Positions 1 to 8,496 of a stretch of DNA of 64,000 nucleotides are shown here, piece by piece. A model generated the notes under the pieces. It had not been told where the DNA came from and did no database searches. It saw nothing but the letters and a program-made list of their open reading frames with translations. The first letter of the stretch is position 1. Each line of letters begins with the position of its first letter. The DNA is taken from the NCBI GenBank assembly GCA_963842295.1, contig CAWJFY010000004.1, positions 62,001 to 126,000 of the forward strand, written 5' to 3'. The stretch comes from JAJNBA01 sp963842295 (GTDB lineage Bacteria; Actinomycetota; UBA4738; HRBIN12). Both the position numbers and the translations under genes were made by a program.

Positions 1-523
1 GGGTTCGGACGAAGACGACGACGAACGATTGGTCGTTGCTGGATTCGTAGGCGACGACGCTGCCCTCCACCGGCGAGGCACTCGCCGCTTCGAGCGTGCC
101 CACCTTGAACCCCGTGCCGCCCAGCGTGGCAAGGACCGTGTCGTAGCTGGTCGCGTCGTTCGCGGCCTCGCGGGCACGACCAAGCTGGATCAGCCCGAAC
201 ATGCCGGCGATCACCGCGAGGGTGAGCGAGGCCGCGAACGCGATGCGCCAGCCGCGAGGGGCCGGCTCGCGCGACCGGAGCGGCTCACTCGCCTCCGACC
301 ATTCCTGCGAGAGGACGTTCATCACGCGGTCCCGGAGCTCGGGCGGAGCCGGGCGCTCGAGCGTCGATGCGAACACCCCCAGTCCCTCTCGGAGCGCCTC
401 CAGCTCGCGGCGGCATGCGCCGCATCCCCGCAGGTGCCGTCGTACATCCAGATCGGTCCGTTCCTCCGGTGAGCCCAGGACGAAGTCGGGGAGCAGGGTG
501 CGCACCCCGTCACACGTCGTCAC
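1..523 (-). CDS. Anti-sigma factor with zinc-binding motif (3' end outside window)
   Basis: Membrane anti-sigma factor expected to hold the neighbouring ECF sigma factor inactive. The visible 174 residues contain a HxxxCxxC zinc-binding anti-sigma motif (H30, C34, C37), a linker, one hydrophobic segment at about residues 92-113, and the beginning of an extracytoplasmic domain of the RskA type. The GTG start at 523 overlaps the end of the sigma gene by 14 bases, so the pair is co-transcribed and translationally coupled, as is usual for sigma/anti-sigma pairs. The C-terminus runs off the left edge. The signal it senses cannot be read from the sequence. Confidence 0.85.
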   Translation of the reverse strand, partial: MTTCDGVRTLLPDFVLGSPEERTDLDVRRHLRGCGACRRELEALREGLGVFASTLERPAPPELRDRVMNVLSQEWSEASEPLRSREPAPRGWRIAFAASLTLAVIAGMFGLIQLGRAREAANDATSYDTVLATLGGTGFKVGTLEAASASPVEGSVVAYESSNDQSFVVVFVRT

Positions 524-1118
524 GCTCGACCCCTTCCTGTTTCCTCGGCAGATCTTCCGATCGATCCTCCGAAGACATCAGCTCCCGCAGCCGGAGGAGC
601 GCAGCCCGGATCCGCGTCTTCGCGGTGCCCACGGGGATCCCTTCGAGATCGGAGATCTCGGCACTCGTCTTCCCGCCGAGATACGCGAGCTCGAGGGCGG
701 CTCGCTGCTCCGAGGGAAGCGACGACATCGCCCGGCGGGCTCGTTCCGTGAGATCGAGGGTGACCACCTGGTCGTCCGGCCCGGGTCCCTGGTCGGCTTC
801 GGGCGGAAGGTCGACGTGCTCCAGGGTGCGCACCTCCAGCACACGCCGCCTGATCGCGTCGATCGCGAGCGATCGGGCCATCAGCAAGACCCACGTCTCG
901 AGCTTCCCCCGAGAGCGGTCGTAGCGATCGGCGCTTCGCCAGAGCTTCACGAACGTGTCCTGCACGAGGTCCTGCGCCGCGGCGTCGCTGCCGAGCATCA
1001 CGAGCCCGAGGCCGTAGATACGTCCGGCGAACCGCCGGAAGAGCGTGTCCGCCGCCACCGGGTCCCGCGCGGCGAAGGACCGCATCAGGTGTTGGTCGGC
1101 GTCGAGTTCCCTCGCCAT
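510..1118 (-). CDS. ECF RNA polymerase sigma factor
   Basis: Sigma-70 family protein of 202 residues with only regions 2 and 4, the ECF layout. Region 2 spans about residues 22-95 and includes the DLVQDTFVKLW and WVLLMARSLAIDAIRRR core- and -10-binding helices. Region 4 at about 130-182 has the helix-turn-helix (LPSEQRAALELAYLGGKT, then GIPVGTAKTRI) for -35 recognition. A TAGGTT hexamer lies 12 bases before the ATG. It is followed by, and overlaps, an anti-sigma gene that presumably controls it. The spacing and the HxxxCxxC partner suggest a SigK/RskA-like pair, but the target regulon is unknown. Confidence 0.92.
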   Translation of the reverse strand: MARELDADQHLMRSFAARDPVAADTLFRRFAGRIYGLGLVMLGSDAAAQDLVQDTFVKLWRSADRYDRSRGKLETWVLLMARSLAIDAIRRRVLEVRTLEHVDLPPEADQGPGPDDQVVTLDLTERARRAMSSLPSEQRAALELAYLGGKTSAEISDLEGIPVGTAKTRIRAALLRLRELMSSEDRSEDLPRKQEGVERDDV

Positions 1119-1130
1119 CTCTGAGCCAAG

Positions 1131-1136
1131 AACCTA
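1131..1136 (-). promoter_or_regulatory. -10 hexamer of the ECF sigma gene
   Basis: TAGGTT lies 12 bases before the sigma ATG, which would give a 5' leader of only a few bases. No convincing -35 element or Shine-Dalgarno sequence is visible. Confidence 0.45.
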
Positions 1137-1187
1137 CAGATGTTTCCCACACGCAAGAGGTACGAGCGAACGACCTGGGCGGTTCCC

Positions 1188-2018
1188 TCAGACGAAGGAG
1201 CGGATATGCCGAAGGACCGCGACGCCCAGCTCGATATCGAGCCCCACGACGAGGTTCCCGGATGCGAGTGCGTCCACGGCGGATACGCGTCGGGCCGCCA
1301 CGAGTCCGAGCTGGGGCGCGCGCCCGACGATCGTCGCGTCGGGCTCCTTGTCGGCGGGCGGTACCTCGCCGGCTCCCAGGCCCCAGTGCCACGAGCCCTC
1401 GCCGGCCCCGTCGACGTCGATCTGGACGCTGTAGCCGGTCAGGTCCAGGCCGGCTCGTCCGAGGGCCCACGGCAGCATCCGGACCCCCATATCGATCGTC
1501 ATGTAGATGGGCCAGTGCTGGTACTCGGGACCGAGCCCGTTGGTGGCTCGCATGTCCTCGCCGTGGATCCACCACTCGACCATCCGTGACTGGACCAGGT
1601 AACGCGCGGCGATCTCGCCCGCGAGCCAGGGGAAGCGTCGCTTCTCCCACTCCTCCTCCGAGAGCAGCCCGACGTAGACGAGGAACGCATCGGCCGCCTT
1701 CCCCCACGTCACCAGGACATCGCGCGTGGGGAGCCCGGCCCTCCGTTCCACCACCCACTCGTTGAACTCCTCGACGGAGAAGGGCTTCCCGTTCAGGCGT
1801 GCACGGTATTCCTCGACCTCCTCGGCGGGGTCTCCCTTGACCAGGTGTGCCGCTGCCGTGTCGTGCGACGCGAGGTGGGCCATCACGTCTCGGTTCCACC
1901 AACCGGGCAGCGCGCTCGGCTGCTCCCACGTCTGCGGATCCGAGTACTGGATGGTCCGGCCGAGCCGCTGGCGCTCGGCATGCGCGACGCCGAGCAGCGT
2001 GGTGCGGTCCAGGCTCAC
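1188..2018 (-). CDS. DinB/mycothiol-dependent maleylpyruvate isomerase-like protein
   Basis: Protein of 276 residues with the two-part layout of the mycothiol-dependent maleylpyruvate isomerase superfamily. The N-terminal DinB-like four-helix bundle (GWWNRDVMAHLASHD, later WWIHGEDMR) holds the metal-ligand histidines, and residues about 190-276 resemble the C-terminal sterol-carrier-like domain. Family members use a divalent metal and often mycothiol; the substrate here is unknown. The same frame stays open upstream, but GTG 2018 was chosen because TACGAT lies 8 bases before it and conserved sequence begins there. It is divergent from ybaK. Confidence 0.75.
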   Translation of the reverse strand: MSLDRTTLLGVAHAERQRLGRTIQYSDPQTWEQPSALPGWWNRDVMAHLASHDTAAAHLVKGDPAEEVEEYRARLNGKPFSVEEFNEWVVERRAGLPTRDVLVTWGKAADAFLVYVGLLSEEEWEKRRFPWLAGEIAARYLVQSRMVEWWIHGEDMRATNGLGPEYQHWPIYMTIDMGVRMLPWALGRAGLDLTGYSVQIDVDGAGEGSWHWGLGAGEVPPADKEPDATIVGRAPQLGLVAARRVSAVDALASGNLVVGLDIELGVAVLRHIRSFV

Positions 2019-2026
2019 GGCGCGGA

Positions 2027-2032
2027 ATCGTA
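2027..2032 (-). promoter_or_regulatory. -10 hexamer, leaderless start at 2018
   Basis: TACGAT, 8 bases, then GTG. There is no Shine-Dalgarno sequence, so the start codon is probably at or next to the transcription start. Confidence 0.5.
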
Positions 2033-2090
2033 CAGTACGGGCCGTGCTTGCCCTGGAGCTCGTGCTGGTCGTTCTGGACCCCCGGCTCTG

Positions 2091-2558
2091 ATGGCTGCGA
2101 TCGACCGATTCACCGACTCCGCGCTCCTTCTCGGGATCGAGCCGCGGATCCGTCGGTTCCCCGAGGGAACGAAGACGGCCGCGGATGCCGCCAGGGCGAT
2201 CGGCTGCGACGTGGCGCAGATCGTGAAGACGCTGGTCTTCATGGCGGACGGGCGGCCCGTGATCGCCTTCACTTCGGGGGCGAACCGGGTGGACACTTCG
2301 AAGCTGGCCGCGGTGTCGGGGGCGTCCGAGGCGCGAAGAGCCTCCCCCGAGGAGGCGCGCGCCGCCACCGGCTTCGCGGTCGGCGGCACGCCGCCCTTCG
2401 GGCATCCGGCATCGCTGCCCGCCTACGTCGATCCGTCTCTGTTTGCCTTCCAAGAGGTCTGGGCCGCAGCGGGAACACCGGACTCGGTGTTCCCGCTGCC
2501 CCCGTCGGAGCTCCGGCGGGCCACCGGCGCCGAACCCGTCGACTTCATCGAGACTTGA
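2091..2558 (+). CDS. ybaK: YbaK/EbsC-family aminoacyl-tRNA deacylase
   Basis: Editing-domain protein of 155 residues that hydrolyses mischarged aminoacyl-tRNAs in trans (Cys-tRNA-Pro in the best-known members). The catalytic-pocket lysine is K46 in the QIVKTLVF motif. The other family signatures are present as SGANRVDTSKL and the glycine-rich VGGTPPFGH loop. Length matches free-standing YbaK/EbsC proteins. The ATG at 2091 begins the conserved domain; the frame extends upstream without similarity. The next gene starts 26 bases after the stop. Substrate specificity (Cys, Ala or another amino acid) cannot be assigned from these motifs. Confidence 0.85.
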   Translation: MAAIDRFTDSALLLGIEPRIRRFPEGTKTAADAARAIGCDVAQIVKTLVFMADGRPVIAFTSGANRVDTSKLAAVSGASEARRASPEEARAATGFAVGGTPPFGHPASLPAYVDPSLFAFQEVWAAAGTPDSVFPLPPSELRRATGAEPVDFIET

Positions 2559-2571
2559 CGGCGACGGAGGG

Positions 2572-2577
2572 TAGAAT
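2572..2577 (+). promoter_or_regulatory. -10 hexamer, leaderless start at 2585
   Basis: TAGAAT, 7 bases, then the ATG of the A-type Fe-S carrier gene. No Shine-Dalgarno is present in between. Confidence 0.6.
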
Positions 2578-2584
2578 CTGGGGC

Positions 2585-2983
2585 ATGACATCGACCGCTG
2601 AGACCGAGACAACCGGAGCGATGGCCCAGACGGCCGAAGGTACGACGGAGACGACCCAGAAGACGATCAAGCTCACGGAGACTGCCGCTGGTGAGGTCCA
2701 GAAGCTCATCACCGAGGAGGGCCGTCCCGAGATCGCGCTCCGGATCGCCGTGCAGCCCGGTGGCTGCTCGGGGCTCCGTTACGCGATGTACCTCGACGAT
2801 CAGGTTTCGGAGAAGGACCTGCTCGAGGAGCAGTTCGGCGTCAAGGTGGTCGTGGACAAGATGAGCGTTCCCTACCTCACCCAGGCCACGATCGACTGGG
2901 TGGATTCGCTGGAGGCCTCAGGGTTCACGATCGACAATCCGGCGGCGCAGAGCTCGTGCGCGTGCGGCCACTCGTTCCACTAG
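2585..2983 (+). CDS. HesB/IscA-family iron-sulfur cluster carrier (ErpA-like)
   Basis: A-type carrier that receives and delivers Fe-S clusters. It has 132 residues, of which about the first 26 are a Thr/Glu-rich extension. The conserved core holds cysteines C61 (in GGCSGLRY), C125 and C127 (in CACGHSF). The 64-residue spacing and the CxC pair match canonical IscA/ErpA. A TAGAAT hexamer 7 bases before the ATG implies a leaderless mRNA. The gene ends 4 bases before a convergent aminotransferase gene. Delivery target is not evident. Many enzymes in this window (KorAB, MgsC, the SoxA-like subunit, WhiB, the probable FDH) would need clusters. Confidence 0.9.
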   Translation: MTSTAETETTGAMAQTAEGTTETTQKTIKLTETAAGEVQKLITEEGRPEIALRIAVQPGGCSGLRYAMYLDDQVSEKDLLEEQFGVKVVVDKMSVPYLTQATIDWVDSLEASGFTIDNPAAQSSCACGHSFH

Positions 2984-2987
2984 CGCC

Positions 2988-4241
2988 CTAGACGACGGCG
3001 TCGAGGCCGGCGCGCAGGCCGTCCACGATCTCTTGGAGCTGTGACTCCTCCAGGATCAATGGCGGACTCACCGCGAGCGCACCACCCACCAGCGGACGGA
3101 TGAGCACGCCGGCCCCCCGCGTCGCGGCGCCCACGCGAGCTCCCAGGGCGGGGTCGGCTGCGACCAGATCCTGTCGGAGGCCGACCGCCGCGAGCATCCC
3201 GACACCGCCGCGGACGTCCTCGACGAGGTCATGGTCGGTGAGCTCTTTGAGTGCGTCGAGGAGCGTGCCCTCCATCGCCTTCGATCTCGCAGGGAGGCCC
3301 TCGTTCTCGAGGATGTCGATGTTGACCAGCGCCGCCGCGGCGACGGCCGCGTGGCCGCTGTACGTGTAGCCATGCCGCCACATCCCGGCGCCCTCGGCCC
3401 AGAAGGGCTCGGCGACGCGGGGCGCCGCGAGCACCGCGCCGAGCGGGAGGTAGCCGCTCGTGATGCCCTTCGCGCACACGAGGATGTCGGGGTCCAGTTC
3501 GAACCGCGTGGAGGCGAACCAGTCGCCGCAGCGGCCGAACCCCGTGATCACCTCGTCGGCGACGAACAGGACGTCGGTGTCACGACAGACCTGGCGAATG
3601 GCCTCGAGATAGCCGTCCGGCGGCGGGAACACGCCTCCCGCGCCGATCACCGGCTCGCAGAAGAAGGCGGCCACACGGTCTTGCCCCACGTCCTCGATCG
3701 CGGCCCGCAGCGAGTCAGGGTCGTCCCAGGGCACCTCGACGACGTCCTCGATCAGCGAGCCGTGGCCGGCGGCGTTGGCAGGGATCCCCGCGAGCGACGT
3801 CCCCGCGGTGTGCATCCCGTGATAGGCCTTCTCCCTACGGACCAGGATCGTGCGGTCCGGCTCCCCGACGAGCTGCCAGTAGTGGCGGGCCATCTTGGTC
3901 GCGGTGTCGATCGAGTCGGAGCCACCGCTGGTCAGGAAGACCTTGGAGCCGGGAACAGGCGCGAGACCGGCCACGCGATCGGCGAGCTCGAGCGTCACGG
4001 GGACCACGATGTCGCCGAAGTTGGAGTAGGTCGGCAGCTTCGCCATCTGGGCCGCGGCGGCCTCGCCGATCTCCCGTCGGCCCCAGCCGACGTTGCAGTA
4101 CCACAGCGAAGCGGTGGCGTCGAGGTAGCGCCTCCCGTCGACGTCCCAGACGTAGCACCCGTCACCTCGGTCGAGGACGAGCTCGCCGACGGACACGATG
4201 GCGGCCATGTCCGCGAACGGATGCCAGTACGTCTGGGTCAC
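2988..4241 (-). CDS. Class III pyridoxal-phosphate aminotransferase
   Basis: Aspartate-aminotransferase-superfamily class III enzyme of 417 residues, related to omega-amino acid:pyruvate transaminases. Visible signatures are TSGGSDSIDTA (phosphate binding), the PLP-ring aspartate in FVADEVITGFGR, and the Schiff-base lysine in CAKGITSGYLPLGAV. The GTG at 4241 is 7 bases after a TAGCGT hexamer, and conserved sequence (YWHPFADM) begins immediately after it, so the longer open frame upstream was not used. Amino donor is unknown; beta-alanine, GABA, diamines or taurine are all possible in this family. Confidence 0.85.
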   Translation of the reverse strand: MTQTYWHPFADMAAIVSVGELVLDRGDGCYVWDVDGRRYLDATASLWYCNVGWGRREIGEAAAAQMAKLPTYSNFGDIVVPVTLELADRVAGLAPVPGSKVFLTSGGSDSIDTATKMARHYWQLVGEPDRTILVRREKAYHGMHTAGTSLAGIPANAAGHGSLIEDVVEVPWDDPDSLRAAIEDVGQDRVAAFFCEPVIGAGGVFPPPDGYLEAIRQVCRDTDVLFVADEVITGFGRCGDWFASTRFELDPDILVCAKGITSGYLPLGAVLAAPRVAEPFWAEGAGMWRHGYTYSGHAAVAAAALVNIDILENEGLPARSKAMEGTLLDALKELTDHDLVEDVRGGVGMLAAVGLRQDLVAADPALGARVGAATRGAGVLIRPLVGGALAVSPPLILEESQLQEIVDGLRAGLDAVV

Positions 4242-4248
4242 GGCGGGG

Positions 4249-4254
4249 ACGCTA
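4249..4254 (-). promoter_or_regulatory. -10 hexamer, leaderless start at 4241
   Basis: TAGCGT, 7 bases, then GTG of the aminotransferase. It sits inside the 50 bases between this gene and the end of metH. Confidence 0.55.
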
Positions 4255-4291
4255 TCAGCAGGGATGCCGGCCGCGTGGACCCTGGTCGTGC

Positions 4292-7200
4292 CTACCCGGG
4301 CTCGTAGGCGAGGTTCGGAGCCAGCCAGCGCTCGGCCTCCATGAGCGACTCGCCCTTGCGCCGCGCGTAGTCCTCGACCTGGTCCTTCGCGATCCGCCCG
4401 ACATGGAAGTACCGGGCGGCCGGGTGGGCCAGATAGAGGCCGCTGACGCTCGCGGCGGGCATCATCGCGCACGAGGTCGTGAGGTCGATGCCCGCGGCCT
4501 CGCTCGTGTTGAGGAGCTCGAACAGCGTTCGCTTCTCGCTGTGGTCTGGGCACGCGGGGTACCCGAACGCCGGGCGGGTGCCGCGGTAGCGCTCCTTGAT
4601 CAGCTCCTCGCTGGAAAGCTGCTCGTCGGGCGCGTACCACTCGTGGCGGACCTGCTCGTGGAGCTGCTCGGCGAACGCCTCGGCGAGCCGGTCGGCGAGG
4701 GCCTTCGCCACGATCGCTCGGTAGTCGTCGTGCTCGGCCTCATAGGCCTTGGCGAGCTCGTCGGCGCCGAATCCGGCGGAGACGGCGAAGGCGCCGACGT
4801 GATCCTGGATGTCGGACTCAGAGGGCGCGACCAGGTCGGCGATCGACTTGTTCGGCTCCCCTTCACCGCGATCGGCCTGTTGCCGGAGACAATGGAAGAC
4901 CCATCCCCCCTCGAGGACGAGGTCGTCGCCGTCGGCGTGGGCCGGGAAGTACCCGTAGACACCCCGCGCTTCGAGCAGTCGCTCCGACACGATCCGGTCG
5001 AGCACCTCCTGCCCGACCTGGAACAGCTCGCGTGCTGTCTCGCCCATCTGGGGGTGTTCGAGGATCTGCGGGTAGCTTCCCTTGAGCTCCCACGCGGTGA
5101 AGAAGAACGTCCAGTCGATGTAGTCGCGGAGGACCGCGAGATCCGGCTCGACGGTCTTGGTGCCGACGAACGGGGGTGCCGGGGCATCCTCCTGCCGCCA
5201 GTCCAACTGGAGGCGGTTCTCGAGTGCCTTGCGATAGGGCAGCAGCGGGGTCTTGAGCTTCTCTTCGTGGAGCTTCCGGAGCCGCTCCTGATCCTTCCGG
5301 TTGTCGGCGTCGAGCTTCGCTTTGCGGGGCTCGTCGAGCAGGGCGCTCATCACCCCGACCACGCGTGAGGCGTCGACGACGTGCACGACCGGCTGCGAGT
5401 AGGCGGGCGCGATCTTCACGGCGGTATGTTGCTTCGACGTGGTGGCGCCGCCGATGAGCAGCGGGAGATCGAGTCCACGCCGTTCCATCTCCGTCGCTAC
5501 GTTCACCATCTCGGTCAACGACGGCGTGATCAGTCCGGAGAGCCCGATCACGTCCGCCTTCTCGCGCGCGGCCGTATCGAGTATCGTCTCCGCGGGCGCC
5601 ATCACGCCGAGGTCGACGACGCGGTAGTTGTTGCAGCCGAGGACCACACCCACGATGTTCTTGCCGATGTCGTGGACGTCTCCCTTGACCGTCGCGGTCA
5701 CGATCGTGCCCTGGGCGGAGCCGACCAGCCCCAACCGCTCCTTCTCCTCTTCCATGAAGGGCTCGAGGTAGGCGACCGCCTTCTTCATCGCGCGCGCGGA
5801 CTTCACGACCTGCGGAAGGAACATCTTCCCGGCGCCGAACAGATCCCCGACGATCTGCATCCCGTCCATCAGCGGCCCCTCGATCACCTCGAGCGGTCGG
5901 TCGAAGTGCTGCCTCGCCTCCTCGGCGTCCTCCTCGATGAAGGCGTCGATCCCGTGGACGAGGGCATGCGAGAGTCGCTCCTCGACCGAGCCTTCGCGCC
6001 ACGTCAGGTCGTGCTCGGTCCGCATCGCCTCGCCCTTCACGGTCTGCGCGAAGGTGAGCATCCGCTCGGTCGCGTCGGGCCGGCGGTTGAAGATCAGGTC
6101 CTCGACGTGCTCCTTGAGGTCCTTCGGGATGTCGTCGTAGACCGGGAGCTGCCCCGCGTTCACGATCGCCATGTCGAGTCCGGCCTGGCGCGCGTGGTAC
6201 AGGAAGGCCGAATGCATCGCCTCGCGGACGACGTCGTTCCCGCGGAAAGCGAAGGAGAGGTTGGAGACGCCGCCGGAGATCTTCACGCCGGGGAGGCGCC
6301 GCTTGATGATCCGGGTCGCGTCGATGAACGCCCTCGCGTAGTCCGCGTGCTCCTCCATCCCGGTTGCGATCGCCAGGATGTTGGGGTCGAAGATGATGTC
6401 GGACGGGTCGTACCCGGCCCGCTCCGTGAGCAGCCCGAAGGCCCGCTCGCAGATCTCGACCTTGCGCTTGACGGTGTCGGCCTGGCCTTGCTCGTCGAAC
6501 GCCATCACCACGACGGCCGCGCCGTAGCGCTTGACGCGCCTGGCCTTGTCGAGGAAGTCCTCCTCGCCCTCCTTCATGCTGATCGAGTTCACGACACCCT
6601 TGCCCTGGACGCACTTCAGGCCGGCCTCGATCACGTCCCAGCTGGACGAGTCCACCATGATGGGCACCCGGGCGACCTCCGGCTCCGTCGCCAACAGGTT
6701 CAGGTACGTCGTCATCGCCTGCGGCCCGTCCAGAAGGTCGGTGTCCATGTTCACGTCCAGCAGGTTCGCGCCGTTCTGCACCTGCTCGCGTGCGATGTCG
6801 ACGGCGGCCTGGAAGTCGCCGCTCTCGATCAGACGCCGGAACTTCTTCGAGCCCGTGATGTTCTGGCGTTCGCCCACCATCACGAACCCGGTGTCGGAGC
6901 GGACGATGAACGGCTCGAGTCCGCTGAACGAGGTGAAGGTCTCCGTGGGTGCGGGGACCCGCCGCGGCGGCAGATCGCGGACGGCGTCCGCGATCTGCCG
7001 GATGTGCTCCGGAGTCGTCCCGCAACAACCCCCGAGGACGTTGGCCAGCCCGGCCCGCGCGAACTCGCCCACGTAGCCGCTGGTGATCTCCGGGTCCTCG
7101 TCGTGAAGGCCGAAAGCGTTCGGCAACCCTGCGTTGGGGTAGCACGCCGTGTACGTGGGAGCGATGCGGGAGAGCGCCTCGAGGTACGGGCGCATCTGCG

Positions 7201-7921
7201 CCGCTCCGAGCGAACAGTTCACGCCGACGATCATGGGCTCCGCGTGCTCGATCGAGAGCCAGAACGCTTCCGCGGTCTGTCCCGACAGGTTCCTGCCGCT
7301 CTGGTCGACGGCGGTGAAGGAGAGCCACAGCGGCGTGTTCGGGGCGACGTCCTCTGCGGCGGCGATCGCCGCCTTGGCGTTCAGCGTGTCGAAGATCGTC
7401 TCGATCTGGAGCACGTCGACGCCCCCGTCCACCAACCCGCGGACCTGCTCGGCGTAGGCCGCCGTGAGCTCGTCGAACGTGATCGTGCGGAAGGCTGGGT
7501 CCTCCACCTTGGGGGAGATCGAGAGCGTGCGGTTGGTGGGGCCGACGGAGCCGACGACGAAGCGGTCGTCGGCTCCGTCGAGCGCTCGCCGGGCCGTCTC
7601 GGCTGCCGCCTTGTTCATCTCGTAGACGAGATCCTCCAGGCCGTACTCGGACTGAGAGACGGGGCTCGCGTTGAACGTGTTGGTGCTGACGATCCAGGCC
7701 CCGGCGGCCACGTAGTCGCGATGGATCGCCTCGACGATGTCGGGCCTTGTGAGGCCGAGCAGGTCGTTGTCCCCCCGGACATCTCTGGGATGGTCCTTCA
7801 AGAGGTCACCACGGAAGTCCTCTTCGGACAGACCCAGCGCCTGGATGGCAGTGCCCTTGGGACCCTCGAGCACCAGGATCCGTTCGGCCATCAGGGCCTC
7901 GAGCCTGCTCCGTGCGTCCAT
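4292..7921 (-). CDS. metH: Cobalamin-dependent methionine synthase
   Basis: Transfers a methyl group from 5-methyl-THF to homocysteine via cob(I)alamin. At 1209 residues all four modules are in the usual order. The homocysteine-binding barrel carries zinc cysteines in GVNCSLG and GGCCGTT. The pterin-binding barrel follows (VGERQNITGSKKF). The cobalamin domain has the DxHxxG lower-ligand motif in KGDVHDIGKNIVG. The C-terminal AdoMet reactivation domain has RPAFGYPACPDH. Full length, no lesion. TAGTGT 6 bases before the ATG implies a leaderless mRNA, leaving no room for a cobalamin riboswitch. It connects the window's folate one-carbon genes to methionine. Confidence 0.97.
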   Translation of the reverse strand: MDARSRLEALMAERILVLEGPKGTAIQALGLSEEDFRGDLLKDHPRDVRGDNDLLGLTRPDIVEAIHRDYVAAGAWIVSTNTFNASPVSQSEYGLEDLVYEMNKAAAETARRALDGADDRFVVGSVGPTNRTLSISPKVEDPAFRTITFDELTAAYAEQVRGLVDGGVDVLQIETIFDTLNAKAAIAAAEDVAPNTPLWLSFTAVDQSGRNLSGQTAEAFWLSIEHAEPMIVGVNCSLGAAQMRPYLEALSRIAPTYTACYPNAGLPNAFGLHDEDPEITSGYVGEFARAGLANVLGGCCGTTPEHIRQIADAVRDLPPRRVPAPTETFTSFSGLEPFIVRSDTGFVMVGERQNITGSKKFRRLIESGDFQAAVDIAREQVQNGANLLDVNMDTDLLDGPQAMTTYLNLLATEPEVARVPIMVDSSSWDVIEAGLKCVQGKGVVNSISMKEGEEDFLDKARRVKRYGAAVVVMAFDEQGQADTVKRKVEICERAFGLLTERAGYDPSDIIFDPNILAIATGMEEHADYARAFIDATRIIKRRLPGVKISGGVSNLSFAFRGNDVVREAMHSAFLYHARQAGLDMAIVNAGQLPVYDDIPKDLKEHVEDLIFNRRPDATERMLTFAQTVKGEAMRTEHDLTWREGSVEERLSHALVHGIDAFIEEDAEEARQHFDRPLEVIEGPLMDGMQIVGDLFGAGKMFLPQVVKSARAMKKAVAYLEPFMEEEKERLGLVGSAQGTIVTATVKGDVHDIGKNIVGVVLGCNNYRVVDLGVMAPAETILDTAAREKADVIGLSGLITPSLTEMVNVATEMERRGLDLPLLIGGATTSKQHTAVKIAPAYSQPVVHVVDASRVVGVMSALLDEPRKAKLDADNRKDQERLRKLHEEKLKTPLLPYRKALENRLQLDWRQEDAPAPPFVGTKTVEPDLAVLRDYIDWTFFFTAWELKGSYPQILEHPQMGETARELFQVGQEVLDRIVSERLLEARGVYGYFPAHADGDDLVLEGGWVFHCLRQQADRGEGEPNKSIADLVAPSESDIQDHVGAFAVSAGFGADELAKAYEAEHDDYRAIVAKALADRLAEAFAEQLHEQVRHEWYAPDEQLSSEELIKERYRGTRPAFGYPACPDHSEKRTLFELLNTSEAAGIDLTTSCAMMPAASVSGLYLAHPAARYFHVGRIAKDQVEDYARRKGESLMEAERWLAPNLAYEPG

Positions 7922-7927
7922 CCCTAA

Positions 7928-7933
7928 ACACTA
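7928..7933 (-). promoter_or_regulatory. -10 hexamer of metH, leaderless
   Basis: TAGTGT, 6 bases, then ATG 7921. It shares a 68-base divergent region with the promoter of the cyclic-nucleotide-binding gene. Confidence 0.6.
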
Positions 7934-7977
7934 CCGCCGCTTGCGCAGACGCCCTGCACGGCGGAGGTAGACAGGAG

Positions 7978-7983
7978 TACGCT
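7978..7983 (+). promoter_or_regulatory. -10 hexamer, leaderless start at 7990
   Basis: TACGCT, 6 bases, then ATG. No Shine-Dalgarno sequence. Confidence 0.55.
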
Positions 7984-7989
7984 CCGACG

Positions 7990-8496
7990 ATGCGGGCCGT
8001 CCCGACGCCAGACACGACCCAGCCGTCGTACAGGCGTCGGCTCCGCGGATCGAAGCGGCAGCAACCGAATGCGGTGCTCCGTCGATCCGTCGCGGCCCTC
8101 AAGGCGGTGCCGCTGTTCGACGGGTTCTCGAAGAGGCATCTGCGTCGTCTCGCGGCGGAGACCGACGCGGTCGATCTCGAGCCCGGTCGGGCGATCGTGG
8201 AGGAGGGTCAGGCCGGCGAGGCGATGTTCGTGGTCCTCAGCGGCACGGCCCGCGTCGTCCGGGGGGGTCGGAAGGTGGGCGCCCTGATCCCCGGTGACTT
8301 CTTCGGCGAGCTCTCGGCTCTCGACGGCGGCCCGAGGACGGCTTCGGTCGTCTCCGACACCTCCATGGAGGTCCTCCGGCTCTACCGCCACACCCTCCGG
8401 AAGATGGTCGAGGAAGAGCCGACCCTCGCGATGGGGCTGCTCGAAGGCCTTGCACGCAGGCTCCGACAGGTGCAGCCCGGCGTGCCGGTCGGCTGA
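7990..8496 (+). CDS. Stand-alone cyclic-nucleotide-binding domain protein
   Basis: Protein of 168 residues made of a basic N-terminal tail (about 40 residues) and one CRP-type cyclic-nucleotide-binding beta-barrel. The phosphate-binding cassette reads FFGELSALDGGPRTAS, keeping the GE pair and the arginine that contact cAMP in CRP. There is no helix-turn-helix, so it is not a transcription factor by itself and may act as a sensor or partner subunit. It is divergent from metH and abuts the convergent aldo/keto reductase gene with no spacer. The same domain recurs fused to a flavin reductase at 44177-45160. Confidence 0.8.
   Translation: MRAVPTPDTTQPSYRRRLRGSKRQQPNAVLRRSVAALKAVPLFDGFSKRHLRRLAAETDAVDLEPGRAIVEEGQAGEAMFVVLSGTARVVRGGRKVGALIPGDFFGELSALDGGPRTASVVSDTSMEVLRLYRHTLRKMVEEEPTLAMGLLEGLARRLRQVQPGVPVG

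Noticed and set aside
5381..7927. Long open frame on the plus strand opposite metH (also at 12444-14438, 17841-20309 and others)
   Set aside because: They lie antisense to genes with clear catalytic motifs, show composition typical of high-GC shadow frames (Arg-, Gly-, Val-, Asp-rich) and no recognisable domain.
7922..7989. Cobalamin riboswitch upstream of metH
   Set aside because: Only 68 bases separate divergent starts, and the metH -10 is 6 bases before the ATG, leaving no leader.
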